Source: an uncultured Bacteroidales bacterium
GTDB lineage: Bacteria; Bacteroidota; Bacteroidia; Bacteroidales; Paludibacteraceae
Assembly (NCBI GenBank): GCA_944322025.1
Contig: CALUOH010000018.1
Coordinates: forward strand, 1-47,482
Direction: 5' to 3'
DNA length: 47,482 nt
Shown: piece by piece, positions 1-8,490 of the stretch
How the letters are laid out: the number at the start of each line of letters is the position of its first letter
How positions within the stretch are numbered: the stretch's first letter is position 1
The notes under the pieces: generated by a model
What the model was told of the DNA's origin: nothing
Seen by the model: the letters and a program-made list of their open reading frames with translations, nothing else
The model's database searches: none
Translations under genes and position numbers: made by a program

Positions 1-31
1 CGTAGCCGAGTGATACGAGTCCGAGTTCCAT
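1..31 (-). CDS. 5' end of a divergent gene, product unknown (partial)
   Basis: Only the first ten codons (MELGLVSLGY) lie in the window, so the product cannot be named. The start is supported by an AAAGGA-type ribosome binding sequence about 10 bases upstream on the minus strand. A promoter-like pair also lies farther upstream (TTG, 20-base spacer, TATATTCG; 72-102). It is transcribed away from yicC. A chance ATG cannot be excluded from so little sequence. Confidence 0.45.
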   Translation of the reverse strand, partial: MELGLVSLGY

Positions 32-71
32 GTTGCCGTGTCCTTTGTTTGGGTTGTCGGTTATTCGGGTG

Positions 72-102
72 CGAATATAGGGCTTGTTTTTGGGTTTTGC
101 AA
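72..102 (-). promoter_or_regulatory. Candidate promoter for the divergent partial gene
   Basis: On the minus strand, TTG (100-102) is followed by a 20-base spacer and TATATTCG (72-79). This is one mismatch from the Bacteroidota -7 consensus TAnnTTTG. It would give a leader of roughly 35 bases before the ATG at 31. Confidence 0.4.
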
Positions 103-175
103 GGGTTGTTGGGTTAAAGTTTGTTAGAGAGAGGTGCGGGATTTGGGGGCTTGGGGATAGAGAGGGGCTCCGTAG

Positions 176-236
176 GGTGTCCGTAGCCGCTTCGGCGAGA
201 GTACGTGTTTTTAACTCTGGTTTGCATTTGAGGGAG
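176..236 (+). repeat. Dispersed intergenic repeat family 1, copy A
   Basis: The core starts GGTGTCCGTAG, has a variable centre and continues GAGAGTACGTGTTTTTAAC then TCTG (176-219). Weaker similarity (TTTGCATTTGAGG) runs to about 236. It matches the reverse complements of 37367-37410 and 37464-37507 and part of 44931-44960. It sits in a G-rich, purine-biased stretch (about 120-355) upstream of yicC and points towards it. The rest of the 406-base gap 32-437 holds only promoter-like sequences; I see no gene in it. Confidence 0.8.
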
Positions 237-337
237 TTGGGGGAGAATGGGAGGGGTTTTTGTTGAGGTTTTTTGATGGAGAGGGAGGATGTTGTGGGTA
301 TGGATGAGGTATTGGAGGGGGAGAATGTGGGGCGATG

Positions 338-415
338 TTGGAGGGTATGAGGATTTTTTGTAATTTCGTGGTCTGAAAATGGATGCGCCGTGCCGGGAAG
401 GGGCGGCTATATTTG
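338..415 (+). promoter_or_regulatory. Candidate yicC-def promoter(s)
   Basis: Two alternatives are visible. TTG (338-340), a 20-base spacer and TAATTTCG (361-368) give good spacing with one mismatch to TAnnTTTG. TATATTTG (408-415) matches the -7 consensus exactly but has no clear TTG partner and would leave a very short leader. Which one is used cannot be decided from sequence. Confidence 0.4.
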
Positions 416-437
416 ATGTTTTAACAGGAGGATAGAG

Positions 438-1313
438 ATGATACAGTCAATGACGGGCTACGGGAAGGCTTCGTGCGAGTATGGGAATAAGAAGATTGTG
501 GTGGAAATCAAGTCGCTGAACAGTAAGCAGGCGGATGTGTCGACGAGGATTGCGCCAGCGTACAGGGAGATGGATATTGAACTGAGGAATATGATTGCGG
601 CGAACATGGAGCGGGGGAAGATTGATTTTTCGCTGTATGTGGAGGATGCCGGGGGGGAGAGCGCGACGCAGATTAACAGGGCGGCGGTGAAGAATTATCT
701 GGAACAGCTGAGGCGGACTGCGGAGGAGGCGGGGCTGCCGATGCCGGAGAATGCGCTGGAGATTGTGCTGCGGATGCCGGACGCGATGAGGACGGAGATG
801 GAGGTGACGGGTGAGGAGGAGATGGAGGTGATACGCCGACTGACGAGGGAGGCGTTCGGCCAAATCAGGGCTTTCAGGGAGCAGGAGGGTGCCGCGCTGC
901 AAAGGATGTTCGCGGAGAAGATAGGGAATATTACGGTTCTGCTGGAGGAGGTGGAACGGTATGAGGGGGAGCGCGTGGCGAAGATACGGGCGCGGCTGGA
1001 GGAGAACCTGAAGGCATTGGAGGAGCGGATAGCGATGGACAGGAACAGGCTGGAGCAGGAGATGATTTATTATATAGAGAAGCTGGATGTGAATGAGGAG
1101 AAGGTGCGTCTGCGTAACCACATGAGGTATTTCATGGAGACGATGGAGACGGAGCATGCGCCGGGGAAGAAGCTGGGGTTCATCGCGCAGGAAATGGGGC
1201 GCGAGATAAATACTCTCGGGTCGAAGTCGAACCACAGCGAGATGCAGAAGACGGTGGTGAAGATGAAGGATGAGCTGGAGCAGATAAAGGAGCAGGTGCT
1301 GAATGTGCTGTAA
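438..1313 (+). CDS. yicC: YicC/YloC family endoribonuclease
   Basis: A 291-residue protein of normal family length. It opens with MIQSMTGYGK, the diagnostic N terminus of the YicC_N domain. The C-terminal DUF1718 half contains GFIAQEMGREINTLGSKS, the conserved acidic/histidine signature. YicC proteins in E. coli and B. subtilis have been described as endoribonucleases acting on structured RNA; their role in Bacteroidota is not established. The middle (about residues 150-235) is charged and probably coiled coil. The start is fixed by a strong AGGAGG 7 bases upstream, which is unusual in this phylum. It is followed after 22 bases by def, whose leader shares the string GGAGGATAGAG, so the two are probably cotranscribed. 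Confidence 0.93.
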   Translation: MIQSMTGYGKASCEYGNKKIVVEIKSLNSKQADVSTRIAPAYREMDIELRNMIAANMERGKIDFSLYVEDAGGESATQINRAAVKNYLEQLRRTAEEAGLPMPENALEIVLRMPDAMRTEMEVTGEEEMEVIRRLTREAFGQIRAFREQEGAALQRMFAEKIGNITVLLEEVERYEGERVAKIRARLEENLKALEERIAMDRNRLEQEMIYYIEKLDVNEEKVRLRNHMRYFMETMETEHAPGKKLGFIAQEMGREINTLGSKSNHSEMQKTVVKMKDELEQIKEQVLNVL

Positions 1314-1335
1314 TAATATAAAGGAGGATAGAGTT

Positions 1336-1881
1336 ATGATACTGCCTATTTACCTGTACGGGCAACCGATATTGCGCAAGCCGACGGAGGATGTGGGGAG
1401 GGATTACCCGGAGCTTGACACGCTGATAGAGAATATGTTCCAGACGATGTACCAGTCGGACGGCGTGGGTCTTGCCGCGCCGCAGGTGGGGCTGCCGATA
1501 CGTCTGTTTGTGATAGACGCGTCGCCGATGAGGGAGGATTTTCCGGATATAGAGTGCGCCAAGAGGGCGTTTATCAACCCGCGTATCGTGGAGGTGTCGG
1601 ACGAGACGGTGGCATACGAGGAGGGGTGTCTGAGCGTGCCGGGGATACATGAGAGGGTGATACGGCCGAAGAGTGTGACTGTCAGGTATTTCGACCGGGA
1701 GTGGGAGGAGCATACGGAGACGTTTGACGGGTTTTTCGCCCGGATTGTGCAGCATGAGTATGACCATCTGGAAGGGCATGTGTTCACTGACCGCGTGTCG
1801 CCCATCAGGCGGCAGATGATAAGCGGGAAGCTGCAAAAGATAGTGAAGGGGAAGGCGAACTGTTCGTACAAGACGAAGTAA
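1336..1881 (+). CDS. def: Peptide deformylase
   Basis: A 181-residue iron/zinc metalloenzyme that removes the formyl group from the N-terminal methionine of nascent proteins. All three family motifs are present: GVGLAAPQVG (motif 1), EGCLSVPG with the metal-binding Cys (motif 2), and QHEYDHLEG with the HExxH-type ligands and catalytic Glu (motif 3). The start chosen is the ATG at 1336, which follows AAGGAGG and gives the usual MILPIYLYGQP N terminus. An upstream in-frame start at 1303 would overlap yicC and is unlikely. It lies just downstream of yicC on the same strand and is probably in one transcript with it. Confidence 0.96.
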   Translation: MILPIYLYGQPILRKPTEDVGRDYPELDTLIENMFQTMYQSDGVGLAAPQVGLPIRLFVIDASPMREDFPDIECAKRAFINPRIVEVSDETVAYEEGCLSVPGIHERVIRPKSVTVRYFDREWEEHTETFDGFFARIVQHEYDHLEGHVFTDRVSPIRRQMISGKLQKIVKGKANCSYKTK

Positions 1882-1956
1882 GGGGCTGTTTTGGTTTCCT
1901 ACAAACAGTCTCTAAGAGGGCGAGGTGAGAGGCAGCCCGGGCAAACGGCAGAGCGG

Positions 1957-3165
1957 ATGGGAGCAGAGAGAGGCATCGGACGGAGGGCGGAGCGCTACCC
2001 GCTGTGCGCGCTGGTTATGTTCGCGGGGATAAACGCGCTGTACATGATAAAGTACGCGTCGAGGCTGTCGCCCGCTGCCGCGGCTGTGGGCACGGCGGTC
2101 TACGCGGCGTTCATGGCGTTTGCGGGATACCGCTACCTGCGGGGCGCGGAGGTCAGGAGGAGCGGCACGAAGGCGGCGGTGATTGCGGCGTTGTACATAG
2201 TGCTTTCTGCCGTGGCACTGACGCAGGTGAGCAAGTACGGGCTGCACGTGGACAGGTGGAAGATAGTGAAGCTGTTCTGGGACGCGGTGGCTGAGGGGCA
2301 TTGTCCGTATGCGGTCACTACGCCGTATGGCAACTATGTGGGGCCGATGCCGTTCTACCACATACTGTGCTGGCCGTGGCACTATATCGGAGAGATGGGG
2401 ATAGCCACGCTGCTGGCTCTGGCGGCCATGCTGTACGCGGTGTACCGGACGGCGCAGAGGGAGAGCGGAGGGCAAGAGGGCGGCAACGCGCTGCTATTCG
2501 CCACTGTCGTGACTGTGACATCGCCTGCCGTCATGTGGGAGATATTGGCACGCAGCACCGTGATATACAACAGCGTGTTTTTCTATATACTGCTGCTGTA
2601 CCTGTCGCGCTTCAACTCGTTCAACAAATGCCAGTATATAGTGACAGCCATAGCGGCGGGGCTGCTCGCCTCGACAAGGGTGGCACTCGCGATGTCGTTC
2701 GTGATATGGGGCGTGTACATGCTCAGGCAGAGGACACCATTCGTGCGCATAGCCCTGTGGGCGGCCGTGGCACTGGCATCGTTCGCGCTGACGTTCCTGC
2801 CGCTGCTCATAGCGTACGGGGAGGAGTTCATAGAGATGAACCCGTTTGTCGTGCAGAGCAGCCTGACCAACGGGGGCGAGGTGCTGATATTCACAGTGCT
2901 TGCGGTGGTGACGGGGCTGCTGCCGAAGAGCCATCGCACGCTGATGTTCTGGCTCGGGGCATACTTCACGGCAATAATAACCATCAACTTCACAGGGTGC
3001 GCTGTACAGTTCTCTCTGCACGAGGCACTGTTCATGTCCGAGATGGACATATCGTATTTCCTTTTCGCGTTTCCGTTTCTGACAGATAGCATGGCAGTAA
3101 TTACAAGAAATTCCGTATCTTTGCTTACGCGAAGACAGGAGGCATTTCAAAACATAGACCAATGA
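1957..3165 (+). CDS. Polytopic membrane protein of unknown function
   Basis: About 402 residues, dominated by hydrophobic segments; I count roughly ten possible membrane helices. Loops include a short YGNYVGPMPFYH segment. The overall look (many helices, small polar loops, lipid-linked-sugar-transferase-like topology) resembles the membrane glycosyltransferase/mannosyltransferase superfamily, but I recognise no catalytic motif and do not assign a function. The ATG at 1957 is chosen; a TTG at 1891 in the same frame would add 22 very basic residues. The stop overlaps the rdgB start as ATGA, so the two genes are translationally coupled. Its codons are very GC-rich, like the def/yicC block. Confidence 0.75.
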   Translation: MGAERGIGRRAERYPLCALVMFAGINALYMIKYASRLSPAAAAVGTAVYAAFMAFAGYRYLRGAEVRRSGTKAAVIAALYIVLSAVALTQVSKYGLHVDRWKIVKLFWDAVAEGHCPYAVTTPYGNYVGPMPFYHILCWPWHYIGEMGIATLLALAAMLYAVYRTAQRESGGQEGGNALLFATVVTVTSPAVMWEILARSTVIYNSVFFYILLLYLSRFNSFNKCQYIVTAIAAGLLASTRVALAMSFVIWGVYMLRQRTPFVRIALWAAVALASFALTFLPLLIAYGEEFIEMNPFVVQSSLTNGGEVLIFTVLAVVTGLLPKSHRTLMFWLGAYFTAIITINFTGCAVQFSLHEALFMSEMDISYFLFAFPFLTDSMAVITRNSVSLLTRRQEAFQNIDQ

Positions 3166-3752
3166 CAAAAAAGACGCTCATTCTCGCCACACACAACGAA
3201 CACAAGTGCGAGGAGATAAAGGCCATAATAGGCGACCTGATAGAGATAAAGACGCTGTCCGACCTCGGTTTCAACGAAGAGATACCGGAGAACGGCCTGA
3301 CGCTCCAAGCCAATGCACTGCAAAAGGCGAAATACATACACAGCATCCTGAAACAAAACTGCTTTGCGGATGACACCGGGCTGGAAGTGGAGGCACTGCA
3401 CGGCGAACCGGGCGTGTTTTCCGCGCGTTATGCGGGCGAACCCTCGAACCCGAAGAACAACATCAAAAAGCTGCTGCACGAGATGAAGGGCATGACAGAC
3501 CGCACGGCACAGTTCCGTACCGTCATATCGGTGATATACAACGAGAAGACCTACTTTTTCGAGGGGTGTGTCACAGGGCACATCACCACAGAGCCGAAGG
3601 GTGAACACGGGTTCGGGTACGATTCGGTCTTCGTGCCGGACGGGTACGACGAGACATTCGCCGAACTGAGCGCGGAGGAGAAAAACAGCATCAGCCACCG
3701 CTCACGCGCCCTCGCCAAGCTGAGGGGATTCCTGATAGAACAGACAAAATAG
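3162..3752 (+). CDS. rdgB: RdgB/HAM1 family XTP/dITP diphosphatase
   Basis: A 196-residue house-cleaning pyrophosphatase that hydrolyses non-canonical purine triphosphates (XTP, dITP, ITP) to monophosphates. Family motifs are visible: ILATHNEHKCEEI at the N terminus (the usual ATxNxxK nucleotide-binding strand), FADDTGLEVEAL with the catalytic acidic residues, GVFSARYAGE, and HGFGYDSVFVPDGYDETFAEL near residues 145-165, followed by SHRSRAL. The start overlaps the stop of the upstream membrane protein by four bases. porZ begins 6 bases after its stop, so the three genes probably form one transcript. Confidence 0.95.
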   Translation: MTKKTLILATHNEHKCEEIKAIIGDLIEIKTLSDLGFNEEIPENGLTLQANALQKAKYIHSILKQNCFADDTGLEVEALHGEPGVFSARYAGEPSNPKNNIKKLLHEMKGMTDRTAQFRTVISVIYNEKTYFFEGCVTGHITTEPKGEHGFGYDSVFVPDGYDETFAELSAEEKNSISHRSRALAKLRGFLIEQTK

Positions 3753-3758
3753 AGAGAG

Positions 3759-6101
3759 ATGAGAGCCACGCATATCATATCACTGCTTGCCGCCCTTGCG
3801 GCGTTCATGCCGCTGACGGCCAAGATACCCATGGGCAGCTGGCGCACACACTTGGCGTACAACAACATAATCAACATAGCGCAGACACCGGACAAAGTGT
3901 ACGGCATCAGCGAGGACGGCGCCATGTTCTCAGTGGGGAAGCATGACGACAACGTGGAGATATACTCCAAGATATACGGGCTCAACGACAACAACGTCAG
4001 CAACATCAGCTACTCTACGGCAAAGGGCATACTGGTGGTGGCGTACAGCAACGCCAACATAGACCTCATCACCGACGACAGCGAGATAATAAACATCCCT
4101 GACATATACAGCAACAACAGCATCAATGCGGACAAGAGCATCAACGACATCTGCTTCGACAACGAGACAGCATACATGGGGTGCGGGTTCGGCATTGTGG
4201 CGATAGACCTGAGTAAAGGGGAGGTGAAAGACACGTACATCATAGGCGAGGAGGGCACTTACGTATCAGTCACAGCCATAGAGGTGTATGACGGGCATAT
4301 CTACGCGCTCAGCGGCAGCCGCATATTCCACGCCCCGCTATCGGGGAGTAACCTGCTCAACTACCAGAACTGGGAGCAGCTGCCTGTGCCTACAACCGCA
4401 CAGACGGTGAGCATGGCCATACACAACGGCGTGATATACGTGACGGACAGCGAGCATAGACTGGCGGAGTACAGCATCAGCAATGGCCAATGGGACGAGA
4501 GCCAGAGGGAGGGCATAGCATACGTCAACGACAACGACGGCATACTGTGGACCATAGACACATCGGGCAACATCACGGCAGACAACATAGGCGGCGAGGA
4601 GGTGAAAATCAGCGGCAGCGGGCCGATAGAGACAGCCTACGACCGCACAGGCAGGACAATATGGTTCTCAGATGCGCGGGGTATCATGAGATATGACCTC
4701 AGCAGCGGGACGTACTCGCAGTTCAGGCCGTCAGGCCCGGCGGTGAACTACGCATGGCGCATAAAGAACTACCACGACAGGATGTATGTAGTGCCGGGGG
4801 GCAGATGGGCGGCACAGTACTCGCGCAGGGCATACGCCATGATATTCGACAGCAACGACACATGGCTGAACATAGATTACAACGACATAGTGGCCACTAC
4901 GGGGTCTGAGGCTCTCGACTTCGTAGACATAATAGCCTCGCCGGAAGACAAGAGCCACTTCTTCGCCACGTCGTACGGCTTCGGGCTGTTCGAGTTCGCG
5001 GGCGACAGGCCGCTGCGCGTATACAACGCGAGCAACAGCGGCGTCGAGTCAATCTACCCGGACGGGACACCCGACCAGTTCGCCAGATACCAGCGCACGG
5101 ACGGGCTGACATACGACGAAGAGGGCAACCTGTGGTTTCTCAACATGGGTACTCCATCGGTAATCAAGTACCTGAGAGACGGGACTATAAGCGGGCTGCA
5201 ATACAGCAGCCTGACGAGTATGGGCACGATACAGGACATATTCATAGACAGCCGCAACCCCGACATTAAGTACGTGGTAGTGCTGCGTGTGTCGGGCAGC
5301 AACTCGACAGCACTTTTCGTGATAGACGACAACGGCACAAAGTACAACGCATCGGACGACCGCACACGCCTGTTCACCTCGTTCATAGACCAAGACGGCA
5401 ACCTATTCAGGCCCACAGTCATCAGGTGCATAGCACAGGACAACGACGGAGTGATATGGCTCGGCACAAACTCGGGCCCGATACTCATAGGGAGCAGCAA
5501 CAGGGTGTTTGACGACGACTTCTCCATAACACGGGTAAAGATACCGCGCAACGACGGCACCAACGCGGCCGATTTCCTGCTGGACAACACACAAGTGAAC
5601 GCGATAGCCGTGGACGGGGGGAACAGGAAGTGGATAGGGACAGAGACATCGGGCGTGTTCCTCATGTCGCCCGACGGGGAGACCACCCTCGAACACTTCA
5701 CGACCGACAACAGCCCCCTACTGTCAGACAACATCATCTGCCTTGACATCAACGACATCACGGGCGAGGTGTTCTTCGGGACAGGGAACGGCATCATCTC
5801 GTACCAGTCGGACGCATCGGAGGGAGGAGAGGATTTCAGCGAGGTACACGCCTACCCCAACCCAGTCAGGGAAGACTATCACGGGCTTATCACTATAACC
5901 GGACTCATGAACGACACGCGGGTGAGGATTACCGACGTGAGCGGGAGCGTGGTCTACGAGACGGTGTCCAACGGGGGTGTCGCCACATGGGACGGCACAC
6001 GGCCTGACGGGCAGCGCGTGGCGACAGGCGTATATATAGCGATGTGCATCAGCGATAACGGCAGGAGGCACGCCATGACCAAGATACTGGTCATAAACTA
6101 A
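3759..6101 (+). CDS. porZ: PorZ-like type IX secretion system beta-propeller protein
   Basis: A 780-residue exported protein. It has a signal peptide (about residues 1-21, hydrophobic core ISLLAALAAFMPL), then the GSWRTHLAYNNI opening typical of PorZ. Repeated beta-propeller blades of the two-component-regulator-propeller type follow (for example DNDGVIWLGTNSG, DEEGNLWFLNMG). A C-terminal immunoglobulin-like domain (about 695-780, VHAYPNPVREDY to MTKILVIN) resembles T9SS sorting domains. In Porphyromonas gingivalis, PorZ belongs to the cell-surface attachment complex that links T9SS cargo to A-LPS. Its presence implies an active T9SS, consistent with the sorted cargo protein at 21.5-26.4 kb. 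It starts 6 bases after rdgB. Confidence 0.88.
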   Translation: MRATHIISLLAALAAFMPLTAKIPMGSWRTHLAYNNIINIAQTPDKVYGISEDGAMFSVGKHDDNVEIYSKIYGLNDNNVSNISYSTAKGILVVAYSNANIDLITDDSEIINIPDIYSNNSINADKSINDICFDNETAYMGCGFGIVAIDLSKGEVKDTYIIGEEGTYVSVTAIEVYDGHIYALSGSRIFHAPLSGSNLLNYQNWEQLPVPTTAQTVSMAIHNGVIYVTDSEHRLAEYSISNGQWDESQREGIAYVNDNDGILWTIDTSGNITADNIGGEEVKISGSGPIETAYDRTGRTIWFSDARGIMRYDLSSGTYSQFRPSGPAVNYAWRIKNYHDRMYVVPGGRWAAQYSRRAYAMIFDSNDTWLNIDYNDIVATTGSEALDFVDIIASPEDKSHFFATSYGFGLFEFAGDRPLRVYNASNSGVESIYPDGTPDQFARYQRTDGLTYDEEGNLWFLNMGTPSVIKYLRDGTISGLQYSSLTSMGTIQDIFIDSRNPDIKYVVVLRVSGSNSTALFVIDDNGTKYNASDDRTRLFTSFIDQDGNLFRPTVIRCIAQDNDGVIWLGTNSGPILIGSSNRVFDDDFSITRVKIPRNDGTNAADFLLDNTQVNAIAVDGGNRKWIGTETSGVFLMSPDGETTLEHFTTDNSPLLSDNIICLDINDITGEVFFGTGNGIISYQSDASEGGEDFSEVHAYPNPVREDYHGLITITGLMNDTRVRITDVSGSVVYETVSNGGVATWDGTRPDGQRVATGVYIAMCISDNGRRHAMTKILVIN

Positions 6102-6369
6102 GAAGCTGTTGTGATTTTAAACAGTGTTTTGTAGAGTGACAGAGGATATACCATCAGGGAGTTAGTATGTGTATTGTGCGGGCAGCCGCCACTACCTTGC
6201 CCTCACAACCGCGCAATTGCCCGCTATTGCGGGGAAAAAGAGAAGAGGATATGACCCGGCGGTTTATCACAGTCCATTGGCAAGTCCAAAACAGTTTCAA
6301 AATAGCAGGCAGATACGGTAAATGCGGCCAGCCGTGTCGGTCACCAAACAAACAGGCCCGCGACACACA

Positions 6370-8169
6370 ATGCGGACGAACGGCAAAATCACACGGAGGA
6401 CATACTGGATATGCGCTGTGTTCTCCCTCATAATACTGACGCCCAATATCCTTGCCATCATAATGGCAACAGACGTGACAGGGCCGAGGGCGCACCTCAT
6501 ATACATAGTGTGCAGTCTCTGCTGGTTCGTCATGCCCGCCGCGTTTTTCAAGATACGGGGCTTCTTCGCTTTCCACTCCATCACGATACTGCTCGGCCTC
6601 GTAGAATGCGTGCATCTGATTATAAACAAGGCCACTACTTCGCTACTGTTCGTATATACGATAATCATAGCCGAACCGGGCGAGGCCTTTGAGCTATTCT
6701 TCTCCGCATGGCCTCTGATACTACTCGCGGCCATACTGTGGACGGCTTACCTGACGGTCTGTTTCAAGTGCCTGCCCAACGTACACCTGCTGCCTCTGCG
6801 GACGCGCTACCTGTCGGCCGTGGTCTCCGTGTCGGTGATTATACTGATTATAGCGGACAAGCCTACGATGCCTGAAAACTACGAGGGGGACAAGCCTGTG
6901 CAGCAGAGAAGCGTCAAACGTGAAATCTCCCGCGAGGTAAAGCAGGTGTTCCCATACAACCTGATGGCCAAGACGTACGACATAGTGCGTCTGAAAGGCA
7001 AAATAGAGGCCTACCCGGAAGAGGCTGACGGCGAGGAGTGGCACGCGACTTACGGCGAGAAGAGCAAGACACCCGTAGATGTGGTGCTCGTCATGGGGGA
7101 GACGGCACGCTACGGCAATTTCTCGATAAACGGATACGAGAGAGAGACCACGCCGTATCTCTCAGCGCAGCGCAACCTCATCAGCTTCGACAGCATATAC
7201 TCAGTGGCGAACCTCACCACAGTCTCCGTACCGCTGATACTCAACGAGGCAACGCCGGAAAACGCAAGGGAAATGAGTCCTGAGAGAAACCTCATAGAGG
7301 TGTTCAACGCCGCCGGCTTCCATACCTCGTGGATAGCCAACCAGAGTTTCGGCAACCAGATACTGATGAACATCTCAGGGCGGTGCGCATATACGAAGTA
7401 CATGCAGGCCTATAACGATGAAGAACTCGGAGAGATGGGAGAAGGCGAGGGGCGCGCCGCACGAGTGGTGAACGGCTGCTACGACATGGAGATGATGAAC
7501 TATATCATGCCCGCAATAAGCGAAAGCGAACACGAGAGGAAGTTCATGTTCATACACACGCTGGGTTCCCACTTCAAATACAACTGCCGCTACCCGGAGG
7601 AGTTCTCTGTCTACCGTCCCGATGTCGCCAGCGATGCAGACATATTATCCGCACTCGACAGCATAAGGGCTATGGTGCAGAGGAGGGAAATCAGAACCGA
7701 CCACCCGCTCATAAGCTCCGTCCGCAAACTGCTCGTCAACTCGTATGACAACACAATAGTCTACACCGACTATTTCCTGCACACGCTGATAGAACACCTC
7801 GACCGCCAAGAGAGGCCGACCGTGATGATGTATGTCAGCGACCACGGGGAGAACCTACTCGACGACGAGAGGATGCTGTTCCTGCACGCGACATACGCGG
7901 GGAGCATATACGAGTACCATGTGCCGATGTTCATTTGGTATTCGGACGAATATGAGGAGCTGTACCCGGAGCGCGTAGAACAGCTGAAAGCGAACCGAGG
8001 ATGCAAGACCAGCACAATGACGGTGTTCAATACGCTGACAGACCTCGCGGGCATAGAATACAGCGGGATTGACTCAACGCTATGCCTCTCCTCGCCACGG
8101 CTTGAAAACCGGGAGAAGATAGCGGGCATAGATGCCAACCTGAATGTCATAGACCTGCCTGAGAGGTAG
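6370..8169 (+). CDS. eptA: Lipid A phosphoethanolamine transferase (sulfatase family)
   Basis: About 599 residues. The N-terminal part (to about residue 165) holds five hydrophobic membrane helices. The rest is a periplasmic alkaline-phosphatase/sulfatase-fold domain with VMGETARYGNFSINGYERETTPYL, in which Thr245 (counted from the start used here) is the expected phosphoenzyme nucleophile. Later motifs are FMFIHTLGSHFKY and YVSDHGENL with metal-binding Asp/His. The family transfers phosphoethanolamine from phosphatidylethanolamine to lipid A (EptA type), lowering affinity for cationic peptides; other acceptors are possible. Two starts are plausible: 6370 (chosen) and 6322, which adds 16 residues. 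The 268 bases upstream hold no convincing promoter. Confidence 0.85.
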   Translation: MRTNGKITRRTYWICAVFSLIILTPNILAIIMATDVTGPRAHLIYIVCSLCWFVMPAAFFKIRGFFAFHSITILLGLVECVHLIINKATTSLLFVYTIIIAEPGEAFELFFSAWPLILLAAILWTAYLTVCFKCLPNVHLLPLRTRYLSAVVSVSVIILIIADKPTMPENYEGDKPVQQRSVKREISREVKQVFPYNLMAKTYDIVRLKGKIEAYPEEADGEEWHATYGEKSKTPVDVVLVMGETARYGNFSINGYERETTPYLSAQRNLISFDSIYSVANLTTVSVPLILNEATPENAREMSPERNLIEVFNAAGFHTSWIANQSFGNQILMNISGRCAYTKYMQAYNDEELGEMGEGEGRAARVVNGCYDMEMMNYIMPAISESEHERKFMFIHTLGSHFKYNCRYPEEFSVYRPDVASDADILSALDSIRAMVQRREIRTDHPLISSVRKLLVNSYDNTIVYTDYFLHTLIEHLDRQERPTVMMYVSDHGENLLDDERMLFLHATYAGSIYEYHVPMFIWYSDEYEELYPERVEQLKANRGCKTSTMTVFNTLTDLAGIEYSGIDSTLCLSSPRLENREKIAGIDANLNVIDLPER

Positions 8170-8490
8170 GCATGGGGAGCAAGAGGGGAGGGCTGCACAT
8201 GATGTGCAAAAAAGGCAACAGGATGATGAGTTGCAGGATTTGAAACAATCAGGCGAGAATCTGGCAGAAAAGAGCGAACCGCTTGGTTGAGGGTAGGGAG
8301 AGGATAAGGAAAAGGTAACGAGACGGCAGCTAACACATCTGTTTATCAGAGCGTTATGCTATATATTCGACATACAACAAGAGTGGGCATCGGGAATAGA
8401 GTGTGTATTTAAGACAATATTAATATAGAGTACAAGGCATCTGTCCGCCACGTGCGGAACGGGGGTCTGTACAGAAGAGAGAGCTTTATC
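8170..8490. other. Intergenic region with repeat family 2
   Basis: The 321 bases between eptA and the next gene hold no open frame that looks real. They contain copy 1 of repeat family 2, described separately, and an AT-rich stretch just before the next gene (about 8410-8435) that may carry its promoter, although no exact consensus is seen. Confidence 0.6.
8200..8363 (-). repeat. Dispersed intergenic repeat family 2, copy 1
   Basis: Read on the minus strand, this carries CCCTCAACCAAGCGGTTCG at 8276-8294, inside a 29-base stretch (8268-8296) that matches 20375-20403 at 28 of 29 positions. Flanking similarity, including a TAACnCtyTG...TAGCTGCC block at the other end, also links it to 15299-15450. 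Outer limits are approximate. It is antisense to both flanking genes. Confidence 0.75.

Noticed and set aside
84..266. 60-residue open frame in the first intergenic region
   Set aside because: It overlies repeat family 1 copy A and a G-rich tract; its composition is explained by the repeat and it has no ribosome binding site.
447..1235. Long antisense frame across yicC
   Set aside because: His/Leu/Arg/Pro-rich translation typical of the antisense of a GC-rich gene; yicC itself is unambiguous.
6167..6433. 88-residue frame upstream of and overlapping the phosphoethanolamine transferase
   Set aside because: No recognisable motif, overlaps the real gene in another frame, and the composition is ordinary intergenic.
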